This document shows, in pieces, positions 1 through 5,244 of a DNA stretch of 5,244 bases. A program made the translations under genes and the position numbers. Source of the DNA: Clostridiaceae bacterium. GTDB taxonomy: Bacteria > Bacillota > Clostridia > Oscillospirales > Acutalibacteraceae. The notes beneath the pieces were generated by a model that was not told where the DNA came from, did no database searches, and saw nothing but the letters and a program-made list of their open reading frames with translations. Where the stretch lies: assembly GCA_016302625.1 (NCBI GenBank), contig JAEDNG010000077.1, positions 1-5,244 on the forward strand, in the 5' to 3' direction. Position 1 is the stretch's first letter. Every line of letters starts with the position of its first letter.

Positions 1-607
1 GCAGACCGCAGGGCTTGCCGAAATATTCGCGCTCGGCGTACTGACCGATTTTGGCTATCGTTATCCCGTCCGCCTTGCCGTCATAGAACATACCGTTTAG
101 AATATTGCCGACAAGCACTTCAAACGCCGCCGAGGAAGAAAGCCCCGAGCCTTTAAGCACGTTCGATGTGGTATAAGCGTTAAAGCCCGAAAGCGCACAG
201 CCCATCTCCTTAAACCGGCTGCAAACGCCCCTAATAAGGGCGGACGCGCGTCCGGTTTCCGACGGGTCGATATCAAGGTCGTTAATATCGATAACGTCCA
301 TATCGTATCCCTCGGACTTTATACGGATTTTGTTATCGTTATTTGGAGCGACAACGGCTATAACGTCAAGATTAACGCCGCCTGCAAGCACGCTGCCGTG
401 CTGATGGTCGGTGTGGTTGCCGCCGATTTCGGTTCTTCCGGGAGCCGAAAAAAGACGGATACCGTCCTTTTCGGAATAAAGACCTAAAAAGCTGTCGCAC
501 GCCGCAAGATAGCGTGAACGCGCGGCTTCGGCGTCGCCGTAAAGCATTTTAAAGCTCTCGTCGTATTTTCCGCCTGTAATATTATTTTTGATTTCGGTAA
601 TATTCAT
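1..607 (-). CDS. galK: Galactokinase, N-terminal half (cut by the left edge of the window)
   Basis: Galactokinase phosphorylates alpha-D-galactose with ATP to galactose 1-phosphate, the first committed step of the cytoplasmic Leloir pathway. The reading frame was found by translating the minus strand from ATG 607; 202 codons are visible and no stop is reached. Residues 55-71 carry the galactokinase signature in the variant form APGRTEIGGNHTDHQHG, with Arg58 matching the catalytic/transition-state arginine. Residues 153-160 (GSGLSSSA) are the phosphate-binding GHMP-kinase loop. Residues 197-201 (GKPCG) lead into the conserved CGxxDQ motif, so the window ends just before the catalytic aspartate. 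Arg58 lies about 30 residues further in than in E. coli GalK, as expected for the clostridial form with an N-terminal extension. GGAGG at 613-617 lies 5 bases before the ATG; another ATG at 611 is out of frame and too close to it. The gene follows ackA by 18 bases with no terminator, so co-transcription is likely. Confidence 0.95.
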   Translation of the reverse strand, partial: MNITEIKNNITGGKYDESFKMLYGDAEAARSRYLAACDSFLGLYSEKDGIRLFSAPGRTEIGGNHTDHQHGSVLAGGVNLDVIAVVAPNNDNKIRIKSEGYDMDVIDINDLDIDPSETGRASALIRGVCSRFKEMGCALSGFNAYTTSNVLKGSGLSSSAAFEVLVGNILNGMFYDGKADGITIAKIGQYAEREYFGKPCGL

Positions 608-625
608 ACATTCCTCCGAAAAAAA

Positions 626-1822
626 TTATTTTGAGATGATTTCCAAGGTGTCTCTTGCAATGGCAAGCTCCTCGTTTGTAGGTATAACGTAAACATTTAC
701 GCGGCTTGCGTCTGTTGATATTTTAACCTCTTTGCCGCGGAGTTTATTCATTTCATCGTCGATTTCAACTCCGATAAAGGTAAGATTGTCGCAGACATAT
801 TTGCGAAGGTCGGGGTCGTTTTCGCCTATACCGCCGGTAAAGGCGATAGCGTCAACGCCGTTCATCGCGGCAATATATGAGCCGACGAATTTAAGAATTT
901 CATATCTTTGCATTTCAATGGCAAGCTGAGCGCGCTTGTTGCCGCCTTCTGCCGCCGCGCAGATATCGCGGTTATCGTTTGAAACGCCCGAAATTCCGAG
1001 CATACCCGATTCCTTGTTGCAGATGCGGTTAACGTCCGCAGGAGAAAGATTTTCCTTTTCGGCGAGATATGTAAGAGCGGAGGGGTCGATTGTCCCTGAG
1101 CGCGTTCCCATCATAAAGCCGTCAAGCGGGGTAAAGCCCATTGAGGTATCTAGGCAGGCGCCGTCCTTAATTGCGGTAATCGAGCAGCCGTTACCAAGAT
1201 GGCAGGTGATGATTTTAAGGTCTTTTTTCGCCTTACCTTCAATATCGGCAAGTCTGTCGCTGACAAAGCGGTGAGAGGTGCCGTGAGCGCCGTATTTGCG
1301 GACACCGTATTTCTCGAAATACTCATAGGGCAGAGGATACATATACGCCTTAGGCGGCATTGTCTGATGGAAAGAGGTGTCAAACACGGCGACCTGCGGG
1401 ATTTTTTCGCCAAAAATCTTTATGCAGGCGCGTACTCCTAAAAGGTTAGCGGGATTGTGAAGGGGTGCTAATTCACTGAGTTGTTCGATTTTATCGATTA
1501 CTTCGGAATCAATAAGGCAGGACTCTTTAAAAATACTGCCGCCCTGAACAATTCTGTGCCCGATAGCCGAAATCTCGTCAAAAGAATCTATAACCTTAGC
1601 TTCGCTCTTTGTAAGAGCGTAAACCACTGCCTCAAAAGCCTCGCTGTGGGTCGGCATAGGGGTTTCGGCGGAATAGTTGCGACCGTCCGCCGCCTTATGG
1701 GAAATAGCGCCGCTGACTCCTATTCTTTCGCAAAGTCCTTTCGCGAGAACCTTCTCGTTTTCCATATCAATAAGCTGATATTTCAGTGACGAGCTGCCTG
1801 CGTTTACAACAAAAATTTTCAT
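626..1822 (-). CDS. ackA: Acetate kinase
   Basis: Acetate kinase (ASKHA superfamily, cytoplasmic) converts acetyl phosphate plus ADP to acetate plus ATP, the energy-conserving last step of acetate fermentation, and can run in reverse. The protein is 398 aa, the usual family length. Counted from ATG 1822, the known functional residues of the family fall at or within one position of the Methanosarcina thermophila numbering: Asn7 and Lys14 in the N-terminal VVNAGSSSLK, Arg90 in GHRIVQGG, Asp148 in VFDTSFHQ, His180 in YGAHGTSHR, Asn211 in HLGNGCS, Arg241 in MGTRSGTIDP and Glu384 in TNEE. A GGIGEN motif lies at 330-335. An in-frame ATG at 1831 overlaps the ribosome binding site and is not preferred. 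The usual partner phosphotransacetylase (pta) is not in the window; instead galK follows 18 bases after the stop, probably in the same transcript. Transcription likely starts near 1878 from the shared divergent promoter. Confidence 0.98.
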   Translation of the reverse strand: MKIFVVNAGSSSLKYQLIDMENEKVLAKGLCERIGVSGAISHKAADGRNYSAETPMPTHSEAFEAVVYALTKSEAKVIDSFDEISAIGHRIVQGGSIFKESCLIDSEVIDKIEQLSELAPLHNPANLLGVRACIKIFGEKIPQVAVFDTSFHQTMPPKAYMYPLPYEYFEKYGVRKYGAHGTSHRFVSDRLADIEGKAKKDLKIITCHLGNGCSITAIKDGACLDTSMGFTPLDGFMMGTRSGTIDPSALTYLAEKENLSPADVNRICNKESGMLGISGVSNDNRDICAAAEGGNKRAQLAIEMQRYEILKFVGSYIAAMNGVDAIAFTGGIGENDPDLRKYVCDNLTFIGVEIDDEMNKLRGKEVKISTDASRVNVYVIPTNEELAIARDTLEIISK

Positions 1823-1831
1823 GTTTAACAT

Positions 1832-1836
1832 CCTCC
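1832..1836 (-). promoter_or_regulatory. Ribosome binding site that fixes the ackA start
   Basis: The minus strand reads GGAGG here, 9 bases before ATG 1822. The longer reading frame would start at ATG 1831, whose A is the base directly after this motif, leaving no room for ribosome binding. Starting at 1822 also gives the family N-terminus MKIFVVNAGSS and puts the catalytic residues at family numbering. Confidence 0.85.
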
Positions 1837-1859
1837 GGAATAAAAAAATTAAATAATTC

Positions 1860-1889
1860 TTGAAAAATATTACTTAACTAATATATAAT
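1860..1889 (+). promoter_or_regulatory. Probable sigma-A promoter for tmcAL and the downstream gene
   Basis: TTGAAA (1860-1865) and a perfect TATAAT (1884-1889) are separated by 18 bases. Transcription would begin around 1895-1897, giving a leader of about 43 bases before the TTG start at 1939. The -10 box is shared base for base, offset by one, with the divergent ackA promoter, so RNA polymerase could probably occupy only one orientation at a time. Confidence 0.7.
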
Positions 1890-1913
1890 ACTTTATATAG
1901 GTAGTTTTTTCAA
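1885..1913 (-). promoter_or_regulatory. Probable sigma-A promoter for ackA-galK
   Basis: On the minus strand, TTGAAA (1913-1908) is followed after 17 bases by TATTAT (1890-1885). Each box matches the housekeeping consensus at 4-5 of 6 positions with ideal spacing. Transcription would begin around 1878, giving a leader of about 55 bases before ATG 1822. Its -10 box lies on the same bases as the -10 box of the opposing tmcAL promoter. Inferred from sequence only. Confidence 0.65.
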
Positions 1914-1929
1914 GTTTTTTTTGAAAAGA
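1905..1929 (+). other. Weak hairpin in the tmcAL leader overlapping its ribosome binding site
   Basis: TTTTCAA (1907-1913) can pair with TTGAAAA (1921-1927) around a 7-base loop, and one U-G and one U-A pair extend the stem to 9. The 3' arm covers the upstream part of the proposed ribosome binding site (1925-1934). All but two or three pairs are A-U, so the fold is weak. It may also be only a by-product of repeated TTGAAAA sequence. Confidence 0.3.
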
Positions 1930-1934
1930 AGTGA
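1925..1934 (+). promoter_or_regulatory. Ribosome binding site that fixes the tmcAL start at TTG 1939
   Basis: AAAGAAGTGA matches the full anti-16S complement AAGGAGGTGA at 8 of 10 positions and ends 4 bases before TTG 1939, with the AGAAG core 7 bases away. The alternative upstream TTG at 1921 has only a T-run before it and no ribosome binding site. Confidence 0.7.
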
Positions 1935-1938
1935 TTTT

Positions 1939-3111
1939 TTGGCGGCGGTTGGTATAATTGCGGAGTTTAATCCTCTTCACAGCGGTCATGCTTTTTTGCT
2001 TAATGAGGCGAAAAAGCACGGAACGGTAGTCGCGGTAATAAGCGGCGATTTTGTTCAGCGCGGGGATATCGCGATTGTCGAAAAAAGAGTACGGGCAAAG
2101 GCGGCTTTGCTTTGCGGCGCGGATTTGGTACTCGAATTACCGGTGGCTTACTCTTTGTCCGCCGCGCCGAATTTCGCGCTCGGAGGTGTTTCGGCTCTAA
2201 AAGCGGTCGGCTGTGACAGGCTTATGTTCGGCAGTGAAAGCGGAAATATTTCTGAGCTGTCGAGAGCTTTGGATATTCTTAATAACGATAAATTTCCCGA
2301 TAAGCTTTCGGAGTTTCTGGACTGTGGTATGACCTTTGCGGCGGCAAGGGAGAAAGCCGCAGTTTCGCTTGGTCTTAAAGAGGGCATACTGTCGGGGGCA
2401 AACAACAATCTTGCGATTGAATATATGCTTGCCGCAAAAAATATCGGCGCGGAATTTGAATTTCTTACGGTGAGAAGGCAAGGTTCGGGTCATGATTCTC
2501 CCGAAGCCTCGGGCGGTTACGCCTCCGCCTCGCTTATAAGGGAAAAAATGCTTTCGGGTGACTGTAATTTTGCGGAAAAATATATACCTGAAAAGGCGCG
2601 AAATCTTTTCACACCCGAAAACACCGCCGACATTAAAAGAATTGAAAAAGCGGTGCTTGCGGTTTTACGTGCAAAGACTTTAGAGGAGCTTAAAACCCTG
2701 CCCGATATAAGCGAGGGAATAGAAAATAAACTTTTTTCCGCAATAGGGGTTGCAACCGACCTTAATCAATTGTATAATACTGTTAAGGTAAAGCGTTACA
2801 CCTTGGCGAGAATAAGGCGGCTTGTCCTTTCGGCTTTTATCGGAATTGACAACAGCTTTTTTATGAAAAAACCGCCGTATGTAAGGGTTCTGGGCTTTAA
2901 TCCGCGCGGAGAGGCGCTTTTAAGGGAAAAAGCATCAAATTCCGACATACCGATTATTTTGCGCGTATCGGAGATAGATAGTCTTTCGGAAAACGCCCGT
3001 AAGCTTTTTGCCGCCGAGTGCCGCGCGTCGGATCTGTTCGCGCTTGCTTTGCCTGAGCCTTTGCCCTGCGGCAGGGAATATACTTCAAAACTGATTAAAA
3101 CGGAGTGTTGA
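1939..3111 (+). CDS. tmcAL: tRNA(Met) cytidine acetate ligase TmcAL (YlbM family)
   Basis: TmcAL makes N4-acetylcytidine at the wobble position (C34) of elongator tRNA-Met from acetate and ATP through an acetyl-adenylate; this is known for the Bacillus subtilis YlbM family. Starting from TTG 1939 the protein is 390 aa, slightly shorter than the roughly 415 aa B. subtilis protein. It begins MAAVGIIAEFNPLHSGH, matching the family start M-x-AVGI-x-x-E-[YF]-NP-x-H-x-GH. Residues 11-17 form the HIGH-type nucleotidyltransferase ATP-binding motif (His14, His17). SGDFVQRGD (35-43) and GADLVLELP (60-68) are further family blocks. Later come a GANNNLAIEY segment, RQGSGHDS followed by YASASLIREKM, the KRYTLARIRRLV helix and a C-terminal YVRVLGF block. 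An in-frame TTG at 1921 would add six residues that do not fit the family and is rejected. The gene is divergent from ackA and three bases from the next gene, so it is probably the first of a two-gene operon. Confidence 0.93.
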   Translation: MAAVGIIAEFNPLHSGHAFLLNEAKKHGTVVAVISGDFVQRGDIAIVEKRVRAKAALLCGADLVLELPVAYSLSAAPNFALGGVSALKAVGCDRLMFGSESGNISELSRALDILNNDKFPDKLSEFLDCGMTFAAAREKAAVSLGLKEGILSGANNNLAIEYMLAAKNIGAEFEFLTVRRQGSGHDSPEASGGYASASLIREKMLSGDCNFAEKYIPEKARNLFTPENTADIKRIEKAVLAVLRAKTLEELKTLPDISEGIENKLFSAIGVATDLNQLYNTVKVKRYTLARIRRLVLSAFIGIDNSFFMKKPPYVRVLGFNPRGEALLREKASNSDIPIILRVSEIDSLSENARKLFAAECRASDLFALALPEPLPCGREYTSKLIKTEC

Positions 3112-3114
3112 AAA

Positions 3115-4047
3115 ATGGTAAGTATTAAAGAAATCGAGTCCTTTAAGGATTACGGAAAGTGTCTTGCGGTCTCAAACGGAGTAATCGAGGCTTATGTGAC
3201 AATTGACATAGGACCTAGAATTGTTAGATTCGGATATGTCGGCGGTCAGAACATAATGTGCAGTAACCGCAAGGCTTTCGGCGCAAAAGATGATAAGGAG
3301 TTTACCGACTTTTTCGGAGAAGGAAAAAAATGGGAGAATTTAGGCGGTCACAGAATTTGGATTTCACCCGAATCATATCCCGAAACCTACTATCCCGACC
3401 TTGACCCGGTGGATTACGAAATTACCGAATACGGCGCGGTATTTACACCTAAACCGGAGACTGAAAACGGCGTTGCAAAGAGCCTTGAAATCAAAATGGA
3501 TCCCGACGACACCAATATGCAGGTTATAATGCGCGTCAAGAACATATCGGAAAATGATAAGACTTTCTCTGTATGGGGACTTACGGTATCAGAAGTCGGC
3601 GGTACTCTTATAGTTCCGATGAACACCAATGATACCGGACTTCTTTCAAACCGTATAATTTCCGTCTGGCCTTATACCGACATGAGCAACAGCCGCATTT
3701 ACTGGGGTAATAAGTATGTCACACTTCGTCAGGATCAAAACGAGAAAAAGCCGATAAAGCTCGGCTTCGACCTTAACTGCGGTACTGTTTACTATTGTCT
3801 CAACGACGAAATTTTCTGCAAAAAATATAACACAAATCACCCGAACGCCGCGTATCCCGACGGCGGCTGTTCCTTTGAAACCTATACCTGCGAGAGCATG
3901 ATTGAGGTTGAAAGCCTTAACGAGCTTAAAGCAGTAAAGCCGGGCGAGGTTTCTGAACTTACCGAAAGCTGGTCGCTTTGCAAGAAGCCTTGCGAGGTTG
4001 ATTTTAAGGACGATAATTCTATTGATAATCTTCTTTCAAAGATTTAA
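3115..4047 (+). CDS. DUF4380-type, mutarotase-like protein of unknown function
   Basis: This intact 310 aa protein has no signal peptide or membrane segment and is probably cytoplasmic. I recognise its pattern as resembling the DUF4380 group, which is related in fold to galactose mutarotase-like carbohydrate-binding proteins, but I cannot assign a reaction. Typical blocks are NGVIEAYVTIDIGPRIVRFGY (from residue 21), GGHRIWISPE (77-86), a beta-rich middle with VKNISENDKTFSVWGLT, and a C-terminal ETYTCESMIEVESL region ending in a PGE and ESWSL block (277-288). His79 and Glu86 are conserved-looking polar residues in the place where a sugar site might be. GGAG (3102-3105), inside the end of tmcAL, lies 9 bases before the ATG. 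The gap to tmcAL is only 3 bases, so translation is probably coupled. A terminator follows 13 bases after the stop. Confidence is high for a real gene, moderate for the family and low for any sugar role. Confidence 0.85.
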   Translation: MVSIKEIESFKDYGKCLAVSNGVIEAYVTIDIGPRIVRFGYVGGQNIMCSNRKAFGAKDDKEFTDFFGEGKKWENLGGHRIWISPESYPETYYPDLDPVDYEITEYGAVFTPKPETENGVAKSLEIKMDPDDTNMQVIMRVKNISENDKTFSVWGLTVSEVGGTLIVPMNTNDTGLLSNRIISVWPYTDMSNSRIYWGNKYVTLRQDQNEKKPIKLGFDLNCGTVYYCLNDEIFCKKYNTNHPNAAYPDGGCSFETYTCESMIEVESLNELKAVKPGEVSELTESWSLCKKPCEVDFKDDNSIDNLLSKI

Positions 4048-4060
4048 TTTTAATTATCAG

Positions 4061-4096
4061 AGAAAACGGGAATGTGTAAAAGCGTTCCCGTTTTTT
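4061..4096 (+). terminator. Rho-independent terminator of the tmcAL operon
   Basis: AAAACGGGAA (4063-4072) pairs perfectly with TTCCCGTTTT (4085-4094). A U-G and a G-C pair extend the stem inward to 12, leaving an 8-base loop (4075-4082). A run of six T residues (4091-4096) closes it on the plus strand. It lies 13 bases after the stop of the 310 aa gene and separates that transcript from citrate synthase. Confidence 0.9.
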
Positions 4097-4105
4097 GTCA
4101 GAAAA

Positions 4106-4120
4106 TTAACAGTCAGTTAA
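4106..4120. repeat. Short inverted repeat upstream of citrate synthase (first of two)
   Basis: TTAAC (4106-4110) and GTTAA (4116-4120) are perfect inverted arms around a 5-base spacer. It lies between the upstream terminator and the proposed citrate synthase promoter. Five-base arms in AT-rich DNA can arise by chance; an operator role is speculative. Confidence 0.35.
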
Positions 4121-4125
4121 AAAAA

Positions 4126-4145
4126 TTACCATGTCTTTATGGTAA
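4126..4145. repeat. Inverted repeat overlapping the proposed citrate synthase promoter (second of two)
   Basis: TTACCAT (4126-4132) and ATGGTAA (4139-4145) are perfect 7-base arms around a 6-base spacer. The right arm contains the TG and the first bases of the proposed extended -10 element. A repressor bound here would block initiation, so an operator is plausible. The element is upstream of the expected transcript start, so it is more likely a DNA site than an RNA hairpin. Confidence 0.45.
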
Positions 4146-4148
4146 AAT
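4140..4148 (+). promoter_or_regulatory. Possible extended -10 promoter for citrate synthase
   Basis: TGGTAAAAT is a TG-N extended -10 element whose hexamer TAAAAT matches consensus at 5 of 6. No good -35 box sits 16-18 bases upstream, which is tolerable for extended -10 promoters. Transcription would start near 4155, leaving a leader of about 48 bases. A competing candidate is TTGTCA (4095-4100) with TAAAAA (4118-4123) at 17 bases, which would begin inside the terminator T-run. The remainder of 4149-4202 is AT-rich leader with no other feature seen. Confidence 0.4.
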
Positions 4149-4202
4149 AAGTAAAACAGATAATAATAAAATGTAATGAATTTATGTGAAAAGAGGGATG
4201 AA

Positions 4203-5244
4203 ATGAGCGGGAAAAACAATAACGAATATAACGCGATAACTCCGGAAATTATAAAATACTCGGATCTTTGCACCGGTAACTGCCGCATTGAACCGCAGCT
4301 ATACATCGAACATAAGGTGAACAGAGGACTTCGCGACCTTAACGGAAAGGGAGTGCTTACGGGACTTACCGAAATTTCCGAAATCGTATCTAAAAAAACG
4401 GTTGACGGCGAGGAGGTGCCGTGCCCCGGAAAGCTTTATTACAGGGGATATGACGTTGAACAGCTTGTTGCAGGATTTATAAAGGACGGCAGATTCGGCT
4501 TTGAAGAAATAGTATATCTTCTTCTCTTCGGCGAGCTGCCGAATGCGGCGGAGCTTGAAGATTTCAAAAATGTTCTTTTTTCCTACCGCACGCTGCCCGG
4601 CTCATTTGTGAGAGACATTATAATGAAAGCCCCCGCCGCCGATATGATGAATTCTTTGGCGCGCAGTGTGCTGACGTTGTATTCATATGACAATAACCCC
4701 GACGACACAAGTATTCCTAACGTCCTGCGCCAGTGTCTCCAGCTTATCGCGAGGTTTCCCGCACTTTCGGTTTACAGCTATCATTCATATAATTATTATT
4801 TAAATGGCTGTGACAGCTTTTTTATTCATGAGCCGAAGCCTGAGCTTTCGACCGCTGAAAATATTCTTTATATGCTCCGTCTTGACGGAAAGTACACTCC
4901 GCTTGAGGCAAAGGTGCTTGACGCGGCGTTGGTGCTCCACGCGGAGCACGGCGGCGGCAACAACTCCACCTTTACTACGCATGTGGTCTCCTCCTCGGGG
5001 ACCGACACCTATTCGGCAATAGCCGCCGCTTTAGGCTCGCTTAAAGGTCCTAAGCACGGAGGCGCCAACATTAAGGTCTGCGCCATGTTCAACGATATAA
5101 AGGAAAATGTCAAGGACTGGGACGACAGGGAAGAGGTAGGAGAATATTTAAAGAAAATTCTCCACAAGGAAGCCTTTGACAAGGCGGGGCTTATTTACGG
5201 TATCGGACATGCCGTTTACTCGGTTTCAGACCCGCGCGCGTCGG
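4203..5244 (+). CDS. gltA: Citrate synthase (clostridial type), cut by the right edge of the window
   Basis: Citrate synthase condenses acetyl-CoA and oxaloacetate to citrate; in fermenting anaerobes this usually feeds 2-oxoglutarate and glutamate synthesis. I translated 347 codons in one open frame from ATG 4203. After an N-terminal segment come VNRGLRDLNGKGVLTGLTEI (from about residue 40), PGKLYYRGYDVEQLV, the HAEHGGGNNST block (His246, His249), GPKHGGAN (His285, matching E. coli His264) and GIGHAVY (His336, matching E. coli His305), followed by DPRAS at the cut end. The third catalytic residue, an aspartate, lies beyond the window. GAGG (4193-4196) sits 6 bases before the ATG; the nearby ATG at 4198 stops after two codons. 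The N-terminus is longer than in E. coli GltA, as expected for the clostridial form of about 450 aa. 2-Methylcitrate synthase is a possible alternative because the families overlap. A terminator upstream makes this a separate transcription unit. Confidence 0.95.
   Translation, partial: MSGKNNNEYNAITPEIIKYSDLCTGNCRIEPQLYIEHKVNRGLRDLNGKGVLTGLTEISEIVSKKTVDGEEVPCPGKLYYRGYDVEQLVAGFIKDGRFGFEEIVYLLLFGELPNAAELEDFKNVLFSYRTLPGSFVRDIIMKAPAADMMNSLARSVLTLYSYDNNPDDTSIPNVLRQCLQLIARFPALSVYSYHSYNYYLNGCDSFFIHEPKPELSTAENILYMLRLDGKYTPLEAKVLDAALVLHAEHGGGNNSTFTTHVVSSSGTDTYSAIAAALGSLKGPKHGGANIKVCAMFNDIKENVKDWDDREEVGEYLKKILHKEAFDKAGLIYGIGHAVYSVSDPRAS

Larger units (their letters stand above)
1859..1914. repeat. Dyad-symmetric promoter region: 9-bp inverted repeat around a symmetric -10 element
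   Basis: CTTGAAAAA (1859-1867) and TTTTTCAAG (1906-1914) are a perfect inverted repeat containing the -35 boxes of both divergent promoters. The axis (about 1886.5) nearly coincides with the centre of the heptamer TATAATA (1884-1890), which reads TATTATA on the other strand and gives a -10 box in each direction. The arms are 38 bases apart, so this is DNA-level symmetry rather than an RNA hairpin. Confidence 0.75.

Noticed and set aside
936..1274. Plus-strand 112-codon frame inside ackA, with similar ones at 732-929, 1199-1441 and 1481-1789
   Set aside because: They lie antisense to ackA, whose full catalytic residue set is conserved. Their translations show no recognisable family and they lack ribosome binding sites.
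1921..1938. Six-residue N-terminal extension of TmcAL from TTG 1921
   Set aside because: There is no ribosome binding site upstream of 1921, and the family N-terminus begins exactly at the TTG at 1939.
4061..4096. Terminator acting in both directions
   Set aside because: On the minus strand the stem is followed by a broken T-run (TTTTCTCT), and no gene reads leftward into it from the right.
4198..4206. Two-codon ATG-AAA-TGA leader overlapping the citrate synthase start
   Set aside because: Its ATG is only 1 base from the ribosome binding motif, and such a minimal frame is easily coincidental in this AT-rich leader.
4106..4306. Minus-strand 66-codon frame with a hydrophobic, membrane-like translation across the citrate synthase leader
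   Set aside because: It overlaps the well-supported citrate synthase start, has no ribosome binding site before its ATG, and its Phe/Tyr/Leu-rich make-up is what AT-rich leader DNA gives when read antisense.
4804..5022. Plus-strand 72-codon frame overlapping citrate synthase, as a sign of a frameshift
   Set aside because: The citrate synthase frame runs unbroken through this stretch with conserved motifs on both sides (HAEHGGGNNST, GPKHGGAN), so the overlapping frame is a shadow.

Overview
The window looks like a chromosomal segment of an anaerobic Clostridia-type Firmicute, most likely a gut Oscillospirales/Ruminococcaceae-like lineage. The reasons are strong GGAGG-type ribosome binding sites, AT-rich spacers between moderate-GC genes, a clostridial-type galactokinase with a GRTEIGGNHTDH motif, a clostridial-type citrate synthase, and the Firmicutes tRNA-modification enzyme TmcAL. 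The lineage is inferred from protein character only; no rRNA or other marker gene is present.

Layout. On the minus strand, reading right to left, are acetate kinase (ackA, 1822 to 626) and then, after 18 bases, the first 202 codons of galactokinase (galK, 607 to the left edge). On the plus strand are tmcAL (1939-3111), a mutarotase-like DUF4380-type protein of unknown function (3115-4047) three bases further on, and a good intrinsic terminator (4061-4096). A new unit then begins with citrate synthase (4203 to the right edge, 347 codons seen). The two strands diverge from a 116-base AT-rich spacer (1823-1938). It carries two sigma-A-type promoters whose -10 boxes are the same symmetric heptamer and whose -35 boxes lie in a perfect 9-bp inverted repeat.

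How the genes fit together. AckA interconverts acetyl phosphate and acetate with ATP gain. TmcAL uses acetate and ATP to acetylate the wobble cytidine of elongator tRNA-Met. Citrate synthase uses acetyl-CoA. Three of the five genes therefore sit around the acetyl-CoA/acetate node, and a shared bidirectional promoter could couple acetate production to an acetate-consuming tRNA modification. galK and the mutarotase-like protein add a sugar theme, though only galK has a firmly assigned sugar role.

Start sites. Two starts differ from the longest possible reading frame. ackA starts at 1822 (398 aa), because the upstream ATG overlaps the ribosome binding site. tmcAL starts at an internal TTG at 1939 (390 aa), which restores the family N-terminus and has a near-consensus ribosome binding site. 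I see no tRNA, rRNA, CRISPR array, insertion sequence or phage gene, and no clearly new multi-gene system. The most noteworthy feature is the symmetric promoter between ackA and tmcAL.
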